Shown: positions 44,366-55,466 of the stretch, one piece after another
Layout of the letters: each line of letters starts with the position of its first letter
How positions within the stretch are numbered: position 1 is the first letter of the stretch
Assembly: GCF_003963535.1 (NCBI RefSeq)
Contig: NZ_CP034539.1
Span: forward strand, 10,044,001-10,108,000
Reading direction: 5' to 3'
DNA: 64,000 bases
Source of the DNA: Streptomyces cyaneochromogenes
GTDB lineage: Bacteria > Actinomycetota > Actinomycetes > Streptomycetales > Streptomycetaceae
Made by a program: the position numbers and the translations under genes
The notes under the pieces: model-generated
Told to the model about the DNA's origin: nothing
Database searches by the model: none
The model's input: the letters and a program-made list of their open reading frames with translations, nothing else

Positions 44366-47300
44366 GGAGCTGACCCGGATCGACGAGGCGGTGGAGCGGC
44401 ACGCCGGCTGGTCGGTGCTCAACGCGCTGCGCGCACCGGAGGAGTTCTCCCCGCTCGAGCGCACCGAGTACCTGCAGCCGGCGCTGTTCGCGGTGAACGC
44501 GGCGCTGACCGCCGCCTGGCGCTCGCTCGGCGTCACCCCGGACGCCGTGACCGGCCACAGCCTGGGCGAGATCGCCGCCGCGTACAGCGCGGGCGCCCTC
44601 ACCCTGGACGACGCCGTGGCCGTGGTGACCGGACGCGCCCGGGCGGTCGTACCCGTCGCCGGCCAGGGCGGCATGCTGTCCCTGGACCTCCCGCGTCCGC
44701 GCGTGGAGGAACTGCTCGCCCCCTACGCCGGCCGGCTGTTCGTCGCCGCCGTCAACAGCCCGCACTCCACTGCCGTCTCCGGCGACGCCGACGCACTGGC
44801 CGAGCTGCGCCGCGGCCTCGACGAGCAGGGCATCAAGGTCCGGCCCCTGTCGACGCCGTTCGCCTCGCACACCCCGCTGATGGCACCGCTGCGAGACGAC
44901 CTGCTCGCCCGCCTCTCCGGTATCGGCGCGGGGCACGCCCGGACCCCGCTGTACTCGACGGTGCTCGCGGAACCCGTGTCCGCAGACCGTCTCGACCCGG
45001 GCTACTGGTACGCCAACCTCAGTGAGCCCGTCCGCTTCGCGGACACGATCCGCCGCATGCTGGACGACGGCTACCGCTACTTCGTCGAACTGAGCCCGCA
45101 CCCCTCGCTCGGCTCGTCCATCGAGGTGGTGGCGGCCGAGGCCGGAATCGACGCGGTGAGCGTCGGCTCGCTGCGCCGACAGCGCGGCGGACGGGACGTC
45201 CTGCTGGGCAGGCTGGGGGAGTTGTACGCCGCCGGCCACACGCCCGACTGGTCCGCGCTGTTCCCGGGGGGCCGCCGCGTCGACCTGCCGACCTACGCCT
45301 TCGCCCGCGAACGCCACTGGCTGGCCCCCGCCCCGGCCACCGCGACCGGCGCCTCCCCGCTCCTCGGCACCCACGTCGAGGCCAGCGACGAAGCCGACCG
45401 GCACCTGTTCCAGAGCGAGGTGGACCTGAGGGACAGCCGCTTCGCCTATCTGACCGACCACAAGGTCACGGGCGAGGTGTGGCTGCCCGGCGCCGCCTTC
45501 CTCGGCATGGCGCTGGAGGCCGCCTCCGCCGTGCAGGACGGCGCCGACGTACGGCTCGCCGACGTCAGGTTCGTCCAGCCGCTGCGTCTCGACGAGTCCC
45601 GGCCGACCCGGCTCCAACTGGTCCTGAGCCCCGCCGTCGACGGCTTCCGGGACTTCACCATCGCCTCGGCGCCCACCGGACGCGGACAGCGGACCCGCTG
45701 GGAACGCCATGCCGGCGGCCGCGTCGCCGTCGACCCCGCCGAACCCGGCATCGCCCCCGGCGACTCCCTCGCCGCCCTGCGCACGCAGTGCACGGAACAG
45801 GTCGACCTGCCGACCGTCTACGGCGGTCTCGCAGCCCTCGGCATCGAGTACGGCCCCGCCTTCCGAGGCCTGGAGTCGGGCCACCGCACCCACTCCGCGA
45901 GCCTCGCCCGACTGGCCGACAAGCCCGCCGCGGGCCATCTGCTGCACCCGGCCGTCCTCGACGCCGCCTTCCACGCGGCCGCGCTGCCCGGCGGAGCACC
46001 CGAAGGACGGGCGTTCGTGCCCGCCGGCGTCGGCCGGCTCCACCACACCGGACTGCGCACCACCCCTGTCTGGGTGACCTGCGAACTGCGGTCCGTGTCC
46101 GGCGACACCGCCACACTCGACCTTCGGCTGTACGACGAGAAGGACCAACTGCTTCTGGTGGCCGAGGAGTTCGAGCTGGCCGCGCTCTCGCCCCTGGACG
46201 GGGCGCTGTTCGAGACCCGCTGGCAGTCCCGCGCGGTGGCCAACGAGCCACCCGCGCAAGGCAGGTGGCTGATCCTGGCCGACGAGTCGGGCGTGGCCTG
46301 CGAACTCGTCGAACGGCTGGGCAGCAGCTCCGTGCCGTACGTGGTCGCCCGAAGGGGCGAGGTATTCGCCGCCGAGGGGCCAGCCCACTACGTCCTCGAT
46401 CCGGCCGACCCCCGGCAACTGGCCCGCCTCCTCGACGAGGCTTTCGCCGGCGAACTGCCTGAGCGCATCGTCCAGTTGTCCGCCCTCGACGCTCCCGCGA
46501 TCGATGACGCCCGCACGGCCGAGGAGGCCGCCCGGCTGTGCTGCCTGGGCACCCTGCACCTGGTGCGCACGCTCGCCGACCGGGCGCAGGGCCCGGCACC
46601 GCGCCTGTTCGTCGTCGTGCGGGGCAGCCAGGCAGCCGGTGACAGCACGCAGGTGACGCGGCCTCAGCAAGCGCTCGCCTGGGGCTTCGGCCTCGCGGTG
46701 GCACAGGAGCACCCGGAGCTGAGGACCACGCTCGTCGACCTCCCGCCGACGGACGGCGTCGACTCCCTGTGGACGCAGCTCCGGCACGCCGACGACGAAC
46801 GGCTCGTCGCGCTGCGCGGCGCCGGACGACTGGTACCCCGCCTGACCCGCACCCGTCCGGACGACAGCGGTCACAGGGCCGTCACCGCCGACGGCGTGCA
46901 CCTGATCACCGGTGGCCTGGGCGGCCTCGGACGCGTCGTCGCCGAACGGCTGGTCCGCCGAGGCGCCCGCCGCCTGGCCCTGATGAGCCGGAGCGCGCCC
47001 TCCGCGGACGCCATGGCCTGGATCCGGGATCTCGAAGAGCGGGGCGTGACCGTGCACGTGGCCCGCGCCGACGTCGCCGACCGCGCCGGCCTCACCGCCG
47101 CCCTGGACGCCGTACGCCACGCACTCGGCCCGATCGCCGGCGTCGTCCACGCGGCCGGCGTCCTCGACGACGCCACCATCGCGAACCTGACCGACGAACG
47201 CGTCCTGCGCGTCCTCGCCCCCAAGGTCCTGGGCACCGCGCTGCTCACCGAACTCACCCCGGACGCCGAGGACTTCGTCCTCTTCGCCTCCGCGGCCGGT

Positions 47301-50300
47301 CTGCTCGGCTCGGCCGGGCAGAGCCCGTACTCGGCGGCCAACGCCTTCCTCGACGCCTGGGCCCACCACCTCTCCCGCACGGACCGGCGGGCGCTGAGCC
47401 TGGACTGGGGCGCCTGGTCGGGCGTGGGCATGGTGTCCGGGGCCGGCGCCCGCGAGGCCGAGACGGCCCGCTCGGGCCTGGTCGCCTTCTCGGCGCAGGA
47501 CGGCGGCGAACTCTTCGACCGCGTCCTGACCACCGCCCGTCGTCAACTCGCCCCCCTAGCCCTGGACTGGGAGCTGCTGGCCCTCGACCCCGACGCCGCC
47601 CGCACCCGCCCGATCCTGGCCGACCTGATCACTGTCCCCACGGGTACGCCCGACACGGACGACCTGGTCAAGAAGGTGTTCTCGGCGACGACCGACACCG
47701 AACGGGCCGTACGGCTGGAGGCGTACGTACGCGCCCGGGTCGGCGAGGTCTCCGGCGGCGCCGTCCAGGTCTCCGCGACCACGGCCCTGAAGGAACTCGG
47801 CCTCGACTCCCTCATGCTCGTGCGGCTGCGCAACGCCTTCGCCCGCGAGCTGGGCGTCGAACTCCCTGCGGCAACCGTCTTCTCGGCCGCCGACATCCGC
47901 GGCCTCGCCCAGGCCCTGAGCGCGGCACTGCCCGACCGGGCGGCACAGGACGAGCGACAGCACACGAAGCCGGACGAGCCGCGGCCCGCCGCCGAGGTAC
48001 CCGCGACCGAACTGCACCCCGCGACCCGCGACGTCGTACGGCTGCTGCGCAGCGCCCAGCCAGGCATGCCGCAGGCCGCCCACGCCGTCGGCCTGGCCGT
48101 ACGCCTCACCACACCGACCACCCGCGATGCCCTCACCGGCATCCTCACCCGCCTCACCGCACGGCACGCCGCCCTGCGCACCGCCGTCGTCACCGCCGCC
48201 GAGGGCGGGCGGCAGCTACGGGTGGACCGCGAACTCGCCGAACCCCCGCTGCGGTGGACCGTCGTGCCGGACGACACCGGCCTCGACGCCGCCGACGGAC
48301 TGCGGGCGCTCCTGGAACCGCCGTTCGCTCTGGAGACGGCGCCCCTGTGGCGCTTCGAGCTGCTGGACGGCGGCGAGCGCGGCCAGATCCTCGTCTACGG
48401 CGCCCATCACGCCGTCAGCGATCTGCAGTCGCTGCTGCTCGTGGCGGGCGAGATCGACGCCGAACTGTCCGGCACGGCGCTCGACGGCACCGTCAGCAAC
48501 CGCGACATCGCCCTGTTGACCGAGGCCCAGCAGGTGGTCGGCGGGGATACCGACACGCAGGCCGACGCGGACGAATGGCGTGCCGCCTTCCAGGGCGGCG
48601 CCCGCCTCGACCTGACCCTGAGCCGACCGCGCCCGCAGACCCGCTCGTACCGCGCCGGCAGCGTCACCGTGCCGATCCCCGACGGGCTCATGGACCGGAT
48701 CGCGGCCACCGCGAGCCGCCTGGCCGTGACCCCCGCCGCGTTCTGCCTCGGCACCCTCACCGTCCTGCTGGCCCGCAAGCGCGAGCACGAACGCTTCGTC
48801 CTCGCCGTGCCCGTCGACACCCGCATCCACGCCGACGCATACGACGCCGTGGGCTTCTTCGGCGTGCCGGTGCCGTTCCCCGCCCAGGCGAACGCGGGGG
48901 AGCGGATCGAGGACGTGCTGCGCCGCACCGACGGGCGTCTGCAACGGGTGCTGGCCAAGGGAGCGATGTTCTCCGACGTACTGCCGGTGCTGGCCCGGCA
49001 GGGCCTGTACCGGGCCAACGCGCCGCTGGTCGAGGTGTACTTCAACTATGTACGGGCCGCGGGCCGGCCGGCCGCCCTGGAGGTGCTTCCGGCGGGCACG
49101 GGCTACTCCGACCTCGACCTGATGATCACCATGACGCCGGACGCGGGCCGCATCCGCCTGGACCACAACCTCGACATCCTGGACGCGGCTGCCGTCACCG
49201 AGCTGGGGGAGGAACTGCTGCGGCTGCTCGCGGAGACGGCCGGGGATCCGGCGGGACCGGTGCGTACGACGTCCGCGCCCGCGCCGACGCCGATGACTGC
49301 CGAGATCCCGGAGGCAGGCGCCGAACAGGTCCCGGCCGAGGGACCCACCTCCGCACCGGCCCACCAGCTCGCCCTCGCCGCCACTTTCGCCCTCGGCAAC
49401 CTGCCCCTGATGTGCGAGACGGCGGTGGACGAGTCGCTACGGGACGGCAGTGTCACGACCGTCGCGGAGGCGCCGTACCACCACGTCCTGGCGAGCCTGC
49501 GCGACCCGAACGGCGTGTTCGCCGACCCGGCCACCACCGCGGGAGTGGTCCTCCTGCGGGCGGCGGACCTGCAACGCTTCGGCCCCGTCGACGACGCGCT
49601 GCTCGCCGAACTGCGCACCGCCTACCCGGCCGCACTGCGCGCCGCGGCCGAGCGCAGCCGCAAGCCGCTGATCGTCGGCTTCCTGCCCACCGCACAGCCC
49701 GAGGACCGCCTCGGCCGGTGGGAGCGGGAGATCGCCGCCGAGCTGGCCGACGCGCCCGGCATCGCCGTACTCGGCCCCGACGACTGGACCCGCCACCACC
49801 CCGTCGAGGAGCCTTTCGACGAGCGCACCGAACGACTGGCCCACCTTCCGTTCACCCCGCACTTCCAGGCGGCCGTCGCTCTGCGCCTCGCCGAGGCCGT
49901 CCGGGCGGTACTTCGCCCCGCGCCGAAGGTGATCGCGGTCGACGGCGACGAGACCCTGTGGGGCGGCGTGGCCGGGGAGATCGGCCCCGAGGCCGTCGAC
50001 CTGACGGGTCCGCGGGCCCAGCTGGCCCGCAGGCTGTTGCGGTGGCGGACGGCCGGCGCGCTGCTGGTGCTGGTCAGCAACAACGACGAGGACACGGTCC
50101 GTGCCGTACTCGACCGGCCGGACAGTGCCCTGAAGGCGGAGCACTTCAGCGTGCTGTCCGCGGCCTGGGGACCGAAGCCGACCCGTCTGGCCGAGGCGGC
50201 GCGCACGCTCAACCTCGGCCTGGACAGCTTCCTGTTCCTCGACGACAACCCGGCCGAGATCGCCAAGATGCGCGCCGCGCTGCCGCAGGTGCTGTCGGTG

Positions 50301-50976
50301 ACCTGCCCGCCTACTGCCGAACTGACCGAGTTCCTGGGCCGGTTGTGGCCGCTGGTCCCCGCCGCCGCGACGGCCGAGGACGCGTTGCGGGCGCGGTTCT
50401 ACGAGCAGGAGCGGGAACGCGACGCCGTGCGCGAACAGGCCGGTTTCGAGGAGTTCCTGGACGGGCTGGAGCTGGAGGTCGACGTCCGGGCCCTGTCCGA
50501 CGACGACGTCCAGCGCGCCGAGCAACTCGTCGCCCGCACCAACCAGTTCACGCTGCGTGCCCGCTCCGCCGACGGCGGCGACGTCGCCCGCTGGCGCGAA
50601 GACGGTGAGATCTGGACGGCCGCGGCCCGCGACCGCTTCGGCGACTACGGTCAGATCGGCCTGCTCGCCGTGCGCCACGACGGCGACCAACTCGACGTCC
50701 TCGCCTGGCTGATGAGCTGCCGCGCCCTCGGCCGAGGCGTAGAGGAACGGCTGCTGCAATGGCTGGCCGACCGTGCCGAGGAACTGGACTGCGCCAAGGT
50801 CCGCCTGACCGCGGAACGCACCCCGCGCAACGCCCCGGCCCGCCGCCTGCTGTCGGCACTGGGCGGCGGCGACCCGGACGACGAGCGGCTGGAAACCGTG
50901 GTCACGCCGGAACACCTGCGGACGTTCCGCTCCTGGCGGCGGCAGTGACGGCACCGATCAGTGGGCGGCCGGGGGA

Positions 50977-51016
50977 CCGCCCGGACGGCACCGCCGGGGT
51001 CCGCCCGGACAGCACC
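50977..51016. repeat. 16-base direct repeat
   Basis: CCGCCCGGACGGCACC (50977-50992) recurs with one change at 51001-51016 (CCGCCCGGACAGCACC), 24 bases apart, in the 103-base gap between the PKS stop and the reductase gene. Function unknown; possibly replication slippage in a GC-rich spacer. Confidence 0.4.
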
Positions 51017-51051
51017 GACGAAGGGGCAAGGCAACACCGTGAAGGACTCTC

Positions 51052-53424
51052 ATGCGTGAGGTGAACGAGAACGTGTCGGCTGCCGCCGAACAGCGGGCGA
51101 CCGCGGAGGAGATAGAGCGGGGCGGAGTCGGCCTGACGGTGACCGACCTGCTGGCCAGGGTCACCGGATCGGCGGCGCCCACGCGGCCGGACGCCGGCCC
51201 CCGGCGGGACGTGGACACCCTCGCGGCCACCATCGCCGCCATGGCCGGCCGTTACGTCCCCGCAGGCCACCTTGCCCCCGACGCCGACTTCTTCGACGCG
51301 GGCGGCACCTCCGTGAGCGCGGTGGAACTCGTCGCCGCGCTGGAGGACGAGCTGGCCGTGCAGCTCGACCTGGACGAGGTGTTCGCCGACGCCAGGCCGG
51401 TCAGCCTGGCCAGGCGCGGACTGGGCAGCACCGGCGACGCAGCCGTCGTACCGGCGCCGCCCGCTGGGCAGATCCCGGCTGCGCAGATCCCGGCGTCGCG
51501 CGCTCCGGAGATCCCGGCGTCGGCCGCTCCGGAGTTCCTGGTATCGCCCGCTCAGGGAATCCCGGCAGTCCAGGCTCCGTCCGCACACTCCGCGGCCCGA
51601 CCCGACGACCTCACCCAGATCCTCGCCGACCTGGCCCTCGCCGACCGGCTCCCCTTCACACGCTCGCCCGAACCCCTGCCGCCCCGCCGCGTCCTGCTGA
51701 CCGGCGCCACCGGCTTTCTCGGCAGTCACATGCTGCTGGACCTGCTGCGGCACAGTGACGCCCACGTCTACTGCCTGGTCCGCGCCGCCGACGAGGAGGC
51801 GGCCGTCACGCGGCTGGGCGAGGCGCTCAAGGGTTATGCCCTGCCCTGGTCGTCGGAGGTCCGCCGCCGCATCACCGTACTCCCCGGCGACATCCGCCAA
51901 CCCCGCCTGGGCCTGCCCGACGACCTCTGGAACACTCTCGCCCACGAACTCGACAGCATCGTCGGCGTGGCTGCCGCCGTGGACTTCCTGCGCGGATACC
52001 AGTCCCTGCGCACCAGCAACGTCCTCGGCGCCCTCACCCTCGCCGAACTCGCCGCGACCGGGCGTCCCAAGCCCCTGCACCACATCTCGTCCATCGCCGT
52101 CTTCAACGAGGTCGGCATCCCCTCCATGGGCGAGGACGACCCGTTCGCCCACATCGACCGCCTCGTCGCGGGCTACGACCAGACCAAGTGGGCCGCGGAA
52201 GTCGCCCTGCGCCGGGCCCGTGACCACGGCCTGGTCGTCACCGCCCTGCGCCCCGGCGGCATCGGCGGCCACACCAGGACCGGCGCCTACAACCCCCAGG
52301 ACCTCAGCAGCGGCCTGATCTCGGCGTTCGGCCGCTTCCGTACCGTCCCGGCCTTCCGCTGTCTCAACGCCGCCCCTGTCGACTGGGTCAGCCGCGTCGC
52401 GGTCGCCGCCATCTGCGAACCCGACGCCTGGGGCTTCGACTACAACCTCACCGGCGTCCCCAACACCCTCGACGACGTCGTACGGGACATGGCCCTGGGC
52501 GGCATGCACGTGCGTGTGCAGGACTGGGACGAGTGGCGCACCGACGCCCTGGCCCGCCTCCAGGCCGACCCGGTCCCCGAACTGGCCTTCCTCACCCGCG
52601 TGTTGCAGAGCCCCACCGCCCTGAAACTGTGCGAGGCCACCCTCAAGGGCCCGGCCGCCACGGCCGACCGCACCACCGCACTCGTCGAGGCCCTCGGACT
52701 GCCGCCCGCCGCCCGCTACGACGCATGGGCCCAGCTGAAGACCTTCGAACGCCTCGCGAACGACGGCCTGGCCCGCCTCCCGGACAAGGACGACCAGCCG
52801 TACCTGTGGTTCACCGAAACCACCGAAGGCCGCGTCGGCCCGGTCGGCGCCACCCCAGACACCCCCTGCGCGATGTCCCTCACCCTCTCCATCGCGAGCA
52901 TGCACCAGCTGGTGACCGACCGCCGTGTCGACGTCCGGGGCGAACTCACCTGCCCGGCCCTGCACCCCGAGCCACTGACCGTGGAACGCGGCGACATCGT
53001 GATCCGCCCCGAGGAAGGCATCCCGCACGGGCACGGCCTGCGCCACCAACTCCTGCGCTACCGCCTGCGATTGACCGACACCGACGGCGGCCGCTGGTGG
53101 CTGGAGGGCCACAAGTACGCGCGCGCCCGCCGCGACCTCTGGCGCCAGACCCGGGCCCTGACCGTGGAACTCGGCCGCGAGGGCGAACCCGCGAGCCTGG
53201 CCGGCGAGGTCGTCGTCCCCGCCGACTCCTACGTACGCGACCAGATCGACGGCATCAAGGTCGACCCGCGCCTGACCAGCCAGGAGAAGCGGGCCGCCAA
53301 GCTGACCTGGCTCGCCTGGTTCGGCCTGGAGATGGGCCGCGGCCTGCTCGGCCCCTTCGCCCGGGCCGCCGCGGACCTGCTCGACCTGCGCCGCACCCCG
53401 ACCTCCACGGAGCACCACCGATGA
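51052..53424 (+). CDS. ACP-thioester reductase with cholesterol-oxidase-associated C-terminal domain
   Basis: 790 residues from the ATG at 51052, with GAAGGA 5 bases upstream. An N-terminal ACP (FDAGGTSVSAVEL, Ser87) is followed by an Ala/Pro-rich linker with repeated IPA units (about 140-185). Next is an extended-SDR thioester reductase domain: GATGFLG 218-224 for NAD(P)H and the catalytic GYDQTKWA with Tyr375 and Lys379. Such domains reduce carrier-bound thioesters to aldehydes. From about residue 590 comes a further domain (SLTLSIASMHQLVTD, GELTCPALHPEPLTV, YRLRLTDTDGGRWWLEGHK). It resembles the region between the GMC oxidoreductase and hydrolase parts of large actinobacterial cholesterol-oxidase-like proteins; its function is unknown. 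The stop overlaps the next gene's start (ATGA). Likely the release enzyme of cluster B, and its ACP could be the acceptor of the FkbH glyceryl unit. Confidence 0.85.
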   Translation: MREVNENVSAAAEQRATAEEIERGGVGLTVTDLLARVTGSAAPTRPDAGPRRDVDTLAATIAAMAGRYVPAGHLAPDADFFDAGGTSVSAVELVAALEDELAVQLDLDEVFADARPVSLARRGLGSTGDAAVVPAPPAGQIPAAQIPASRAPEIPASAAPEFLVSPAQGIPAVQAPSAHSAARPDDLTQILADLALADRLPFTRSPEPLPPRRVLLTGATGFLGSHMLLDLLRHSDAHVYCLVRAADEEAAVTRLGEALKGYALPWSSEVRRRITVLPGDIRQPRLGLPDDLWNTLAHELDSIVGVAAAVDFLRGYQSLRTSNVLGALTLAELAATGRPKPLHHISSIAVFNEVGIPSMGEDDPFAHIDRLVAGYDQTKWAAEVALRRARDHGLVVTALRPGGIGGHTRTGAYNPQDLSSGLISAFGRFRTVPAFRCLNAAPVDWVSRVAVAAICEPDAWGFDYNLTGVPNTLDDVVRDMALGGMHVRVQDWDEWRTDALARLQADPVPELAFLTRVLQSPTALKLCEATLKGPAATADRTTALVEALGLPPAARYDAWAQLKTFERLANDGLARLPDKDDQPYLWFTETTEGRVGPVGATPDTPCAMSLTLSIASMHQLVTDRRVDVRGELTCPALHPEPLTVERGDIVIRPEEGIPHGHGLRHQLLRYRLRLTDTDGGRWWLEGHKYARARRDLWRQTRALTVELGREGEPASLAGEVVVPADSYVRDQIDGIKVDPRLTSQEKRAAKLTWLAWFGLEMGRGLLGPFARAAADLLDLRRTPTSTEHHR

Positions 53425-54560
53425 TCTTCCGCACGACGAACCCCAGGACCACCCGGACCGCCCTGCGCAAGGTCAGGACCACCACCTCCCTGCGCCCCCT
53501 CCACCACCGCCTCGACCCGGCGAGGGTCGAGGAGATCCCGTTCCACGCGCCCGACGGCGTACGCCTCGGCCTCACCCGCATCGACAGCGGCGACCGCGAC
53601 CGCCCCGCCGTGCTGCTCCTGCACGGTCACACCGCGTCCGCCGACATGTTCCTGCTGCCCGAGACCCGCAACCTGGTCGATGTCCTCCTGGACGAGGGCT
53701 ACGAGCCCTGGCTGCTCGACTGGCGGGGCAGTTGCCGTCTGCCGTACAACGAGACCGGCCGCCGCTACACCTACGACGACGTCGCCCTGTACGACATCCC
53801 CGAGGCCGCACGCCACATCCGCACCCGCATCGGCGACCGCCCCCTGTTCGCCGTCGCCCACTGCATCGGCTCCCTGACCCTCTCCCTGAGCATGACGGCG
53901 GGCCTGGTCCCCGGCCTCGCGGGCGTCGTCTCCCAGGGCGTGTTCCTCACCCCGAAGCTCGCGGGCCGCACCTCCCTGCGCATGAGCCTGGCCGGCGAGC
54001 TCCTCAAGTCCCGTATCGACCACATCCCCGTCGACTTCCGCAAGGTCGGCCTGTGGTCGAAGTACACCCCGCTGTTCGCCCTGGCCTCCCGCAAGGCGAC
54101 CTGCCCGGACCCCACCTGCCAGATCCTGCACAACTCGGCCTGGGGGACCGGCGCCTCCCTCTTCGTCCACGAGCACCTGACCGACACCACCCACGACCGC
54201 CTCGCCGAACTCCTCGGCCCCGCCCCGCTGTGGATCCTGCCGCACCTGCGCCGTATCGAACTGGCCCGCACCGTGGTCCGCTGGCACGACACCGACCACC
54301 GCTACCGTGCCCTCCCGCAGAACGCCCTGGACGCCGCCGCCCGCATCGACACCCCGGTGCTGCTCCTGGCAGGCAGCGAGAACGGCCTGTGGCTCGACTC
54401 GCAGAAGCTCTGCCGAGACGTCCTCGCCCACCGCCAACCCCAGCTGGACGTGACGTACACCGAGATCCCGGGCTACGGCCACCTGGACACGTTCCTCGGC
54501 AGGGGCGCGGCCCTCGACGTCTTCGGGCACATCCTCGATTTCCTGGGCGAACGCCGGTGA
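53421..54560 (+). CDS. Alpha/beta hydrolase, cholesterol-oxidase-associated type, Cys nucleophile
   Basis: 379 residues, translationally coupled by a 4-base overlap to the reductase gene. Hydrolase landmarks are AVLLLHGHTASADMF, PWLLDWRGSCRLPYNE and the nucleophile elbow FAVAHCIGSLTLSLS with Cys148 in place of Ser, then a C-terminal LLLAGSENGLWLDSQ (acid) and IPGYGHLDTFLG (His). The overall pattern resembles the hydrolase part of large fused GMC oxidoreductase-hydrolase proteins. Together with the C-terminal domain of the preceding protein it recreates two thirds of that architecture, split across two genes and without the oxidoreductase. Likely role: acyl transfer or ester cleavage on the cluster B product. 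This is inferred from context only. Confidence 0.82.
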   Translation: MIFRTTNPRTTRTALRKVRTTTSLRPLHHRLDPARVEEIPFHAPDGVRLGLTRIDSGDRDRPAVLLLHGHTASADMFLLPETRNLVDVLLDEGYEPWLLDWRGSCRLPYNETGRRYTYDDVALYDIPEAARHIRTRIGDRPLFAVAHCIGSLTLSLSMTAGLVPGLAGVVSQGVFLTPKLAGRTSLRMSLAGELLKSRIDHIPVDFRKVGLWSKYTPLFALASRKATCPDPTCQILHNSAWGTGASLFVHEHLTDTTHDRLAELLGPAPLWILPHLRRIELARTVVRWHDTDHRYRALPQNALDAAARIDTPVLLLAGSENGLWLDSQKLCRDVLAHRQPQLDVTYTEIPGYGHLDTFLGRGAALDVFGHILDFLGERR

Positions 54561-54580
54561 CGGCAGCCGGTACGGCCGGA

Positions 54581-54597
54581 TACCGTACCGGTCGGTA
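54581..54597. promoter_or_regulatory. TetR-operator-like palindrome
   Basis: TACCGTACCGGTCGGTA matches its reverse complement at 15 of 17 positions and resembles the ACCGACCGGTCGGT-type operators of many actinobacterial TetR regulators. It lies in the 107-base gap before the second hydrolase gene. No TetR gene is adjacent; the nearest in the window starts at 62227. Confidence 0.4.
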
Positions 54598-54667
54598 ACC
54601 AGTCTCGGTGACGAGCACCCGCACCCGAGATCCCGCACCTGAGAACACGCACACCAGGAGGCCACCC

Positions 54668-55447
54668 ATGCCGCAGCTCGAAGTCGACGGCGCAGCGCTG
54701 ACGTACGACGACGAGGGCCCCCGCGACGGCGAGGGTGTACCCCTGGTGTTCGTCCACGGCTGGACGGCGAACCGGCATCGCTGGGACCACCAGGTGGCCC
54801 ACTTCGCCGAGCGGCGACGGGTCGTCCGCCTCGACCTGCGCGGGCACGGCGAGAGCGGCGGGGCGGGGGTGCGCACGATCGACGCCCTGGCGAAGGACGT
54901 CCTCGCCCTCCTCGACCATCTGAAGATCGAGCGGTTCGTGATCATCGGCCACTCCATGGGCGGGATGATCGCCCAGACCATCGCCCTGTCCCACCCGGAG
55001 CGGGTCGAGCGTCTGGTGCTGGTGAACTCCATCGGCAGGATGGCCTACAACCGGGGCCGCGCCCTGCTCATGGCCGCCTCGACGCTCGCCCCGTTCAAGC
55101 TGTTCGTCGCCGCCAACATCCAGCGCGCCTTCGCCCCCGGCCATCCGCGCGAGGAGATCCGGGAGTACATCCGCGCCTCGGCCGACACGCCCCGGGAGGT
55201 CGTCATGACGCTCTACGGCGCCATGCGTGCCTTCGACGTGCTGGACAGGGTCGCCGAGATCCAGGCGCCGACCCTGATGGTGCACGGCTACCACGACATC
55301 CAGCTGCCCGTCTCCCAGATGCTGCGGATGGCCAAGGCCTACCCGGACGCGGTGATCCGTATCGTCGACGCCGGCCATGAACTCCCGGTGGAGAAGCCGG
55401 CCGAACTGACGACGGCACTCGACCGGTTCCTCACCGGCCGCGACTAG
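54668..55447 (+). CDS. Alpha/beta fold hydrolase
   Basis: 259 residues from the ATG at 54668, with AGGAGG 6 bases upstream. Canonical features are VPLVFVHGWTANRHRWDHQV (oxyanion HG), LDLRGHGESGG, the nucleophile elbow IIGHSMGGMIAQ with Ser, PTLMVHGYHDIQLPV (acid) and DAGHELPVEKP (His). It is similar in size and motifs to haloperoxidase, lactonase and ester hydrolase types. It is the last gene of cluster B: a hairpin terminator lies 20 bases after its stop. A TetR-operator-like palindrome upstream suggests it may have its own promoter. Substrate unknown. Confidence 0.87.
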   Translation: MPQLEVDGAALTYDDEGPRDGEGVPLVFVHGWTANRHRWDHQVAHFAERRRVVRLDLRGHGESGGAGVRTIDALAKDVLALLDHLKIERFVIIGHSMGGMIAQTIALSHPERVERLVLVNSIGRMAYNRGRALLMAASTLAPFKLFVAANIQRAFAPGHPREEIREYIRASADTPREVVMTLYGAMRAFDVLDRVAEIQAPTLMVHGYHDIQLPVSQMLRMAKAYPDAVIRIVDAGHELPVEKPAELTTALDRFLTGRD

Positions 55448-55466
55448 CGGGCCGGTGTCTCGCTCG

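Noticed and set aside
46769..50608. 1,279-codon plus-strand open frame inside the second PKS half
   Set aside because: Arg/Pro-rich translation in the +1 frame of the real coding sequence, which carries ordered KR, ACP, C and FkbH motifs.
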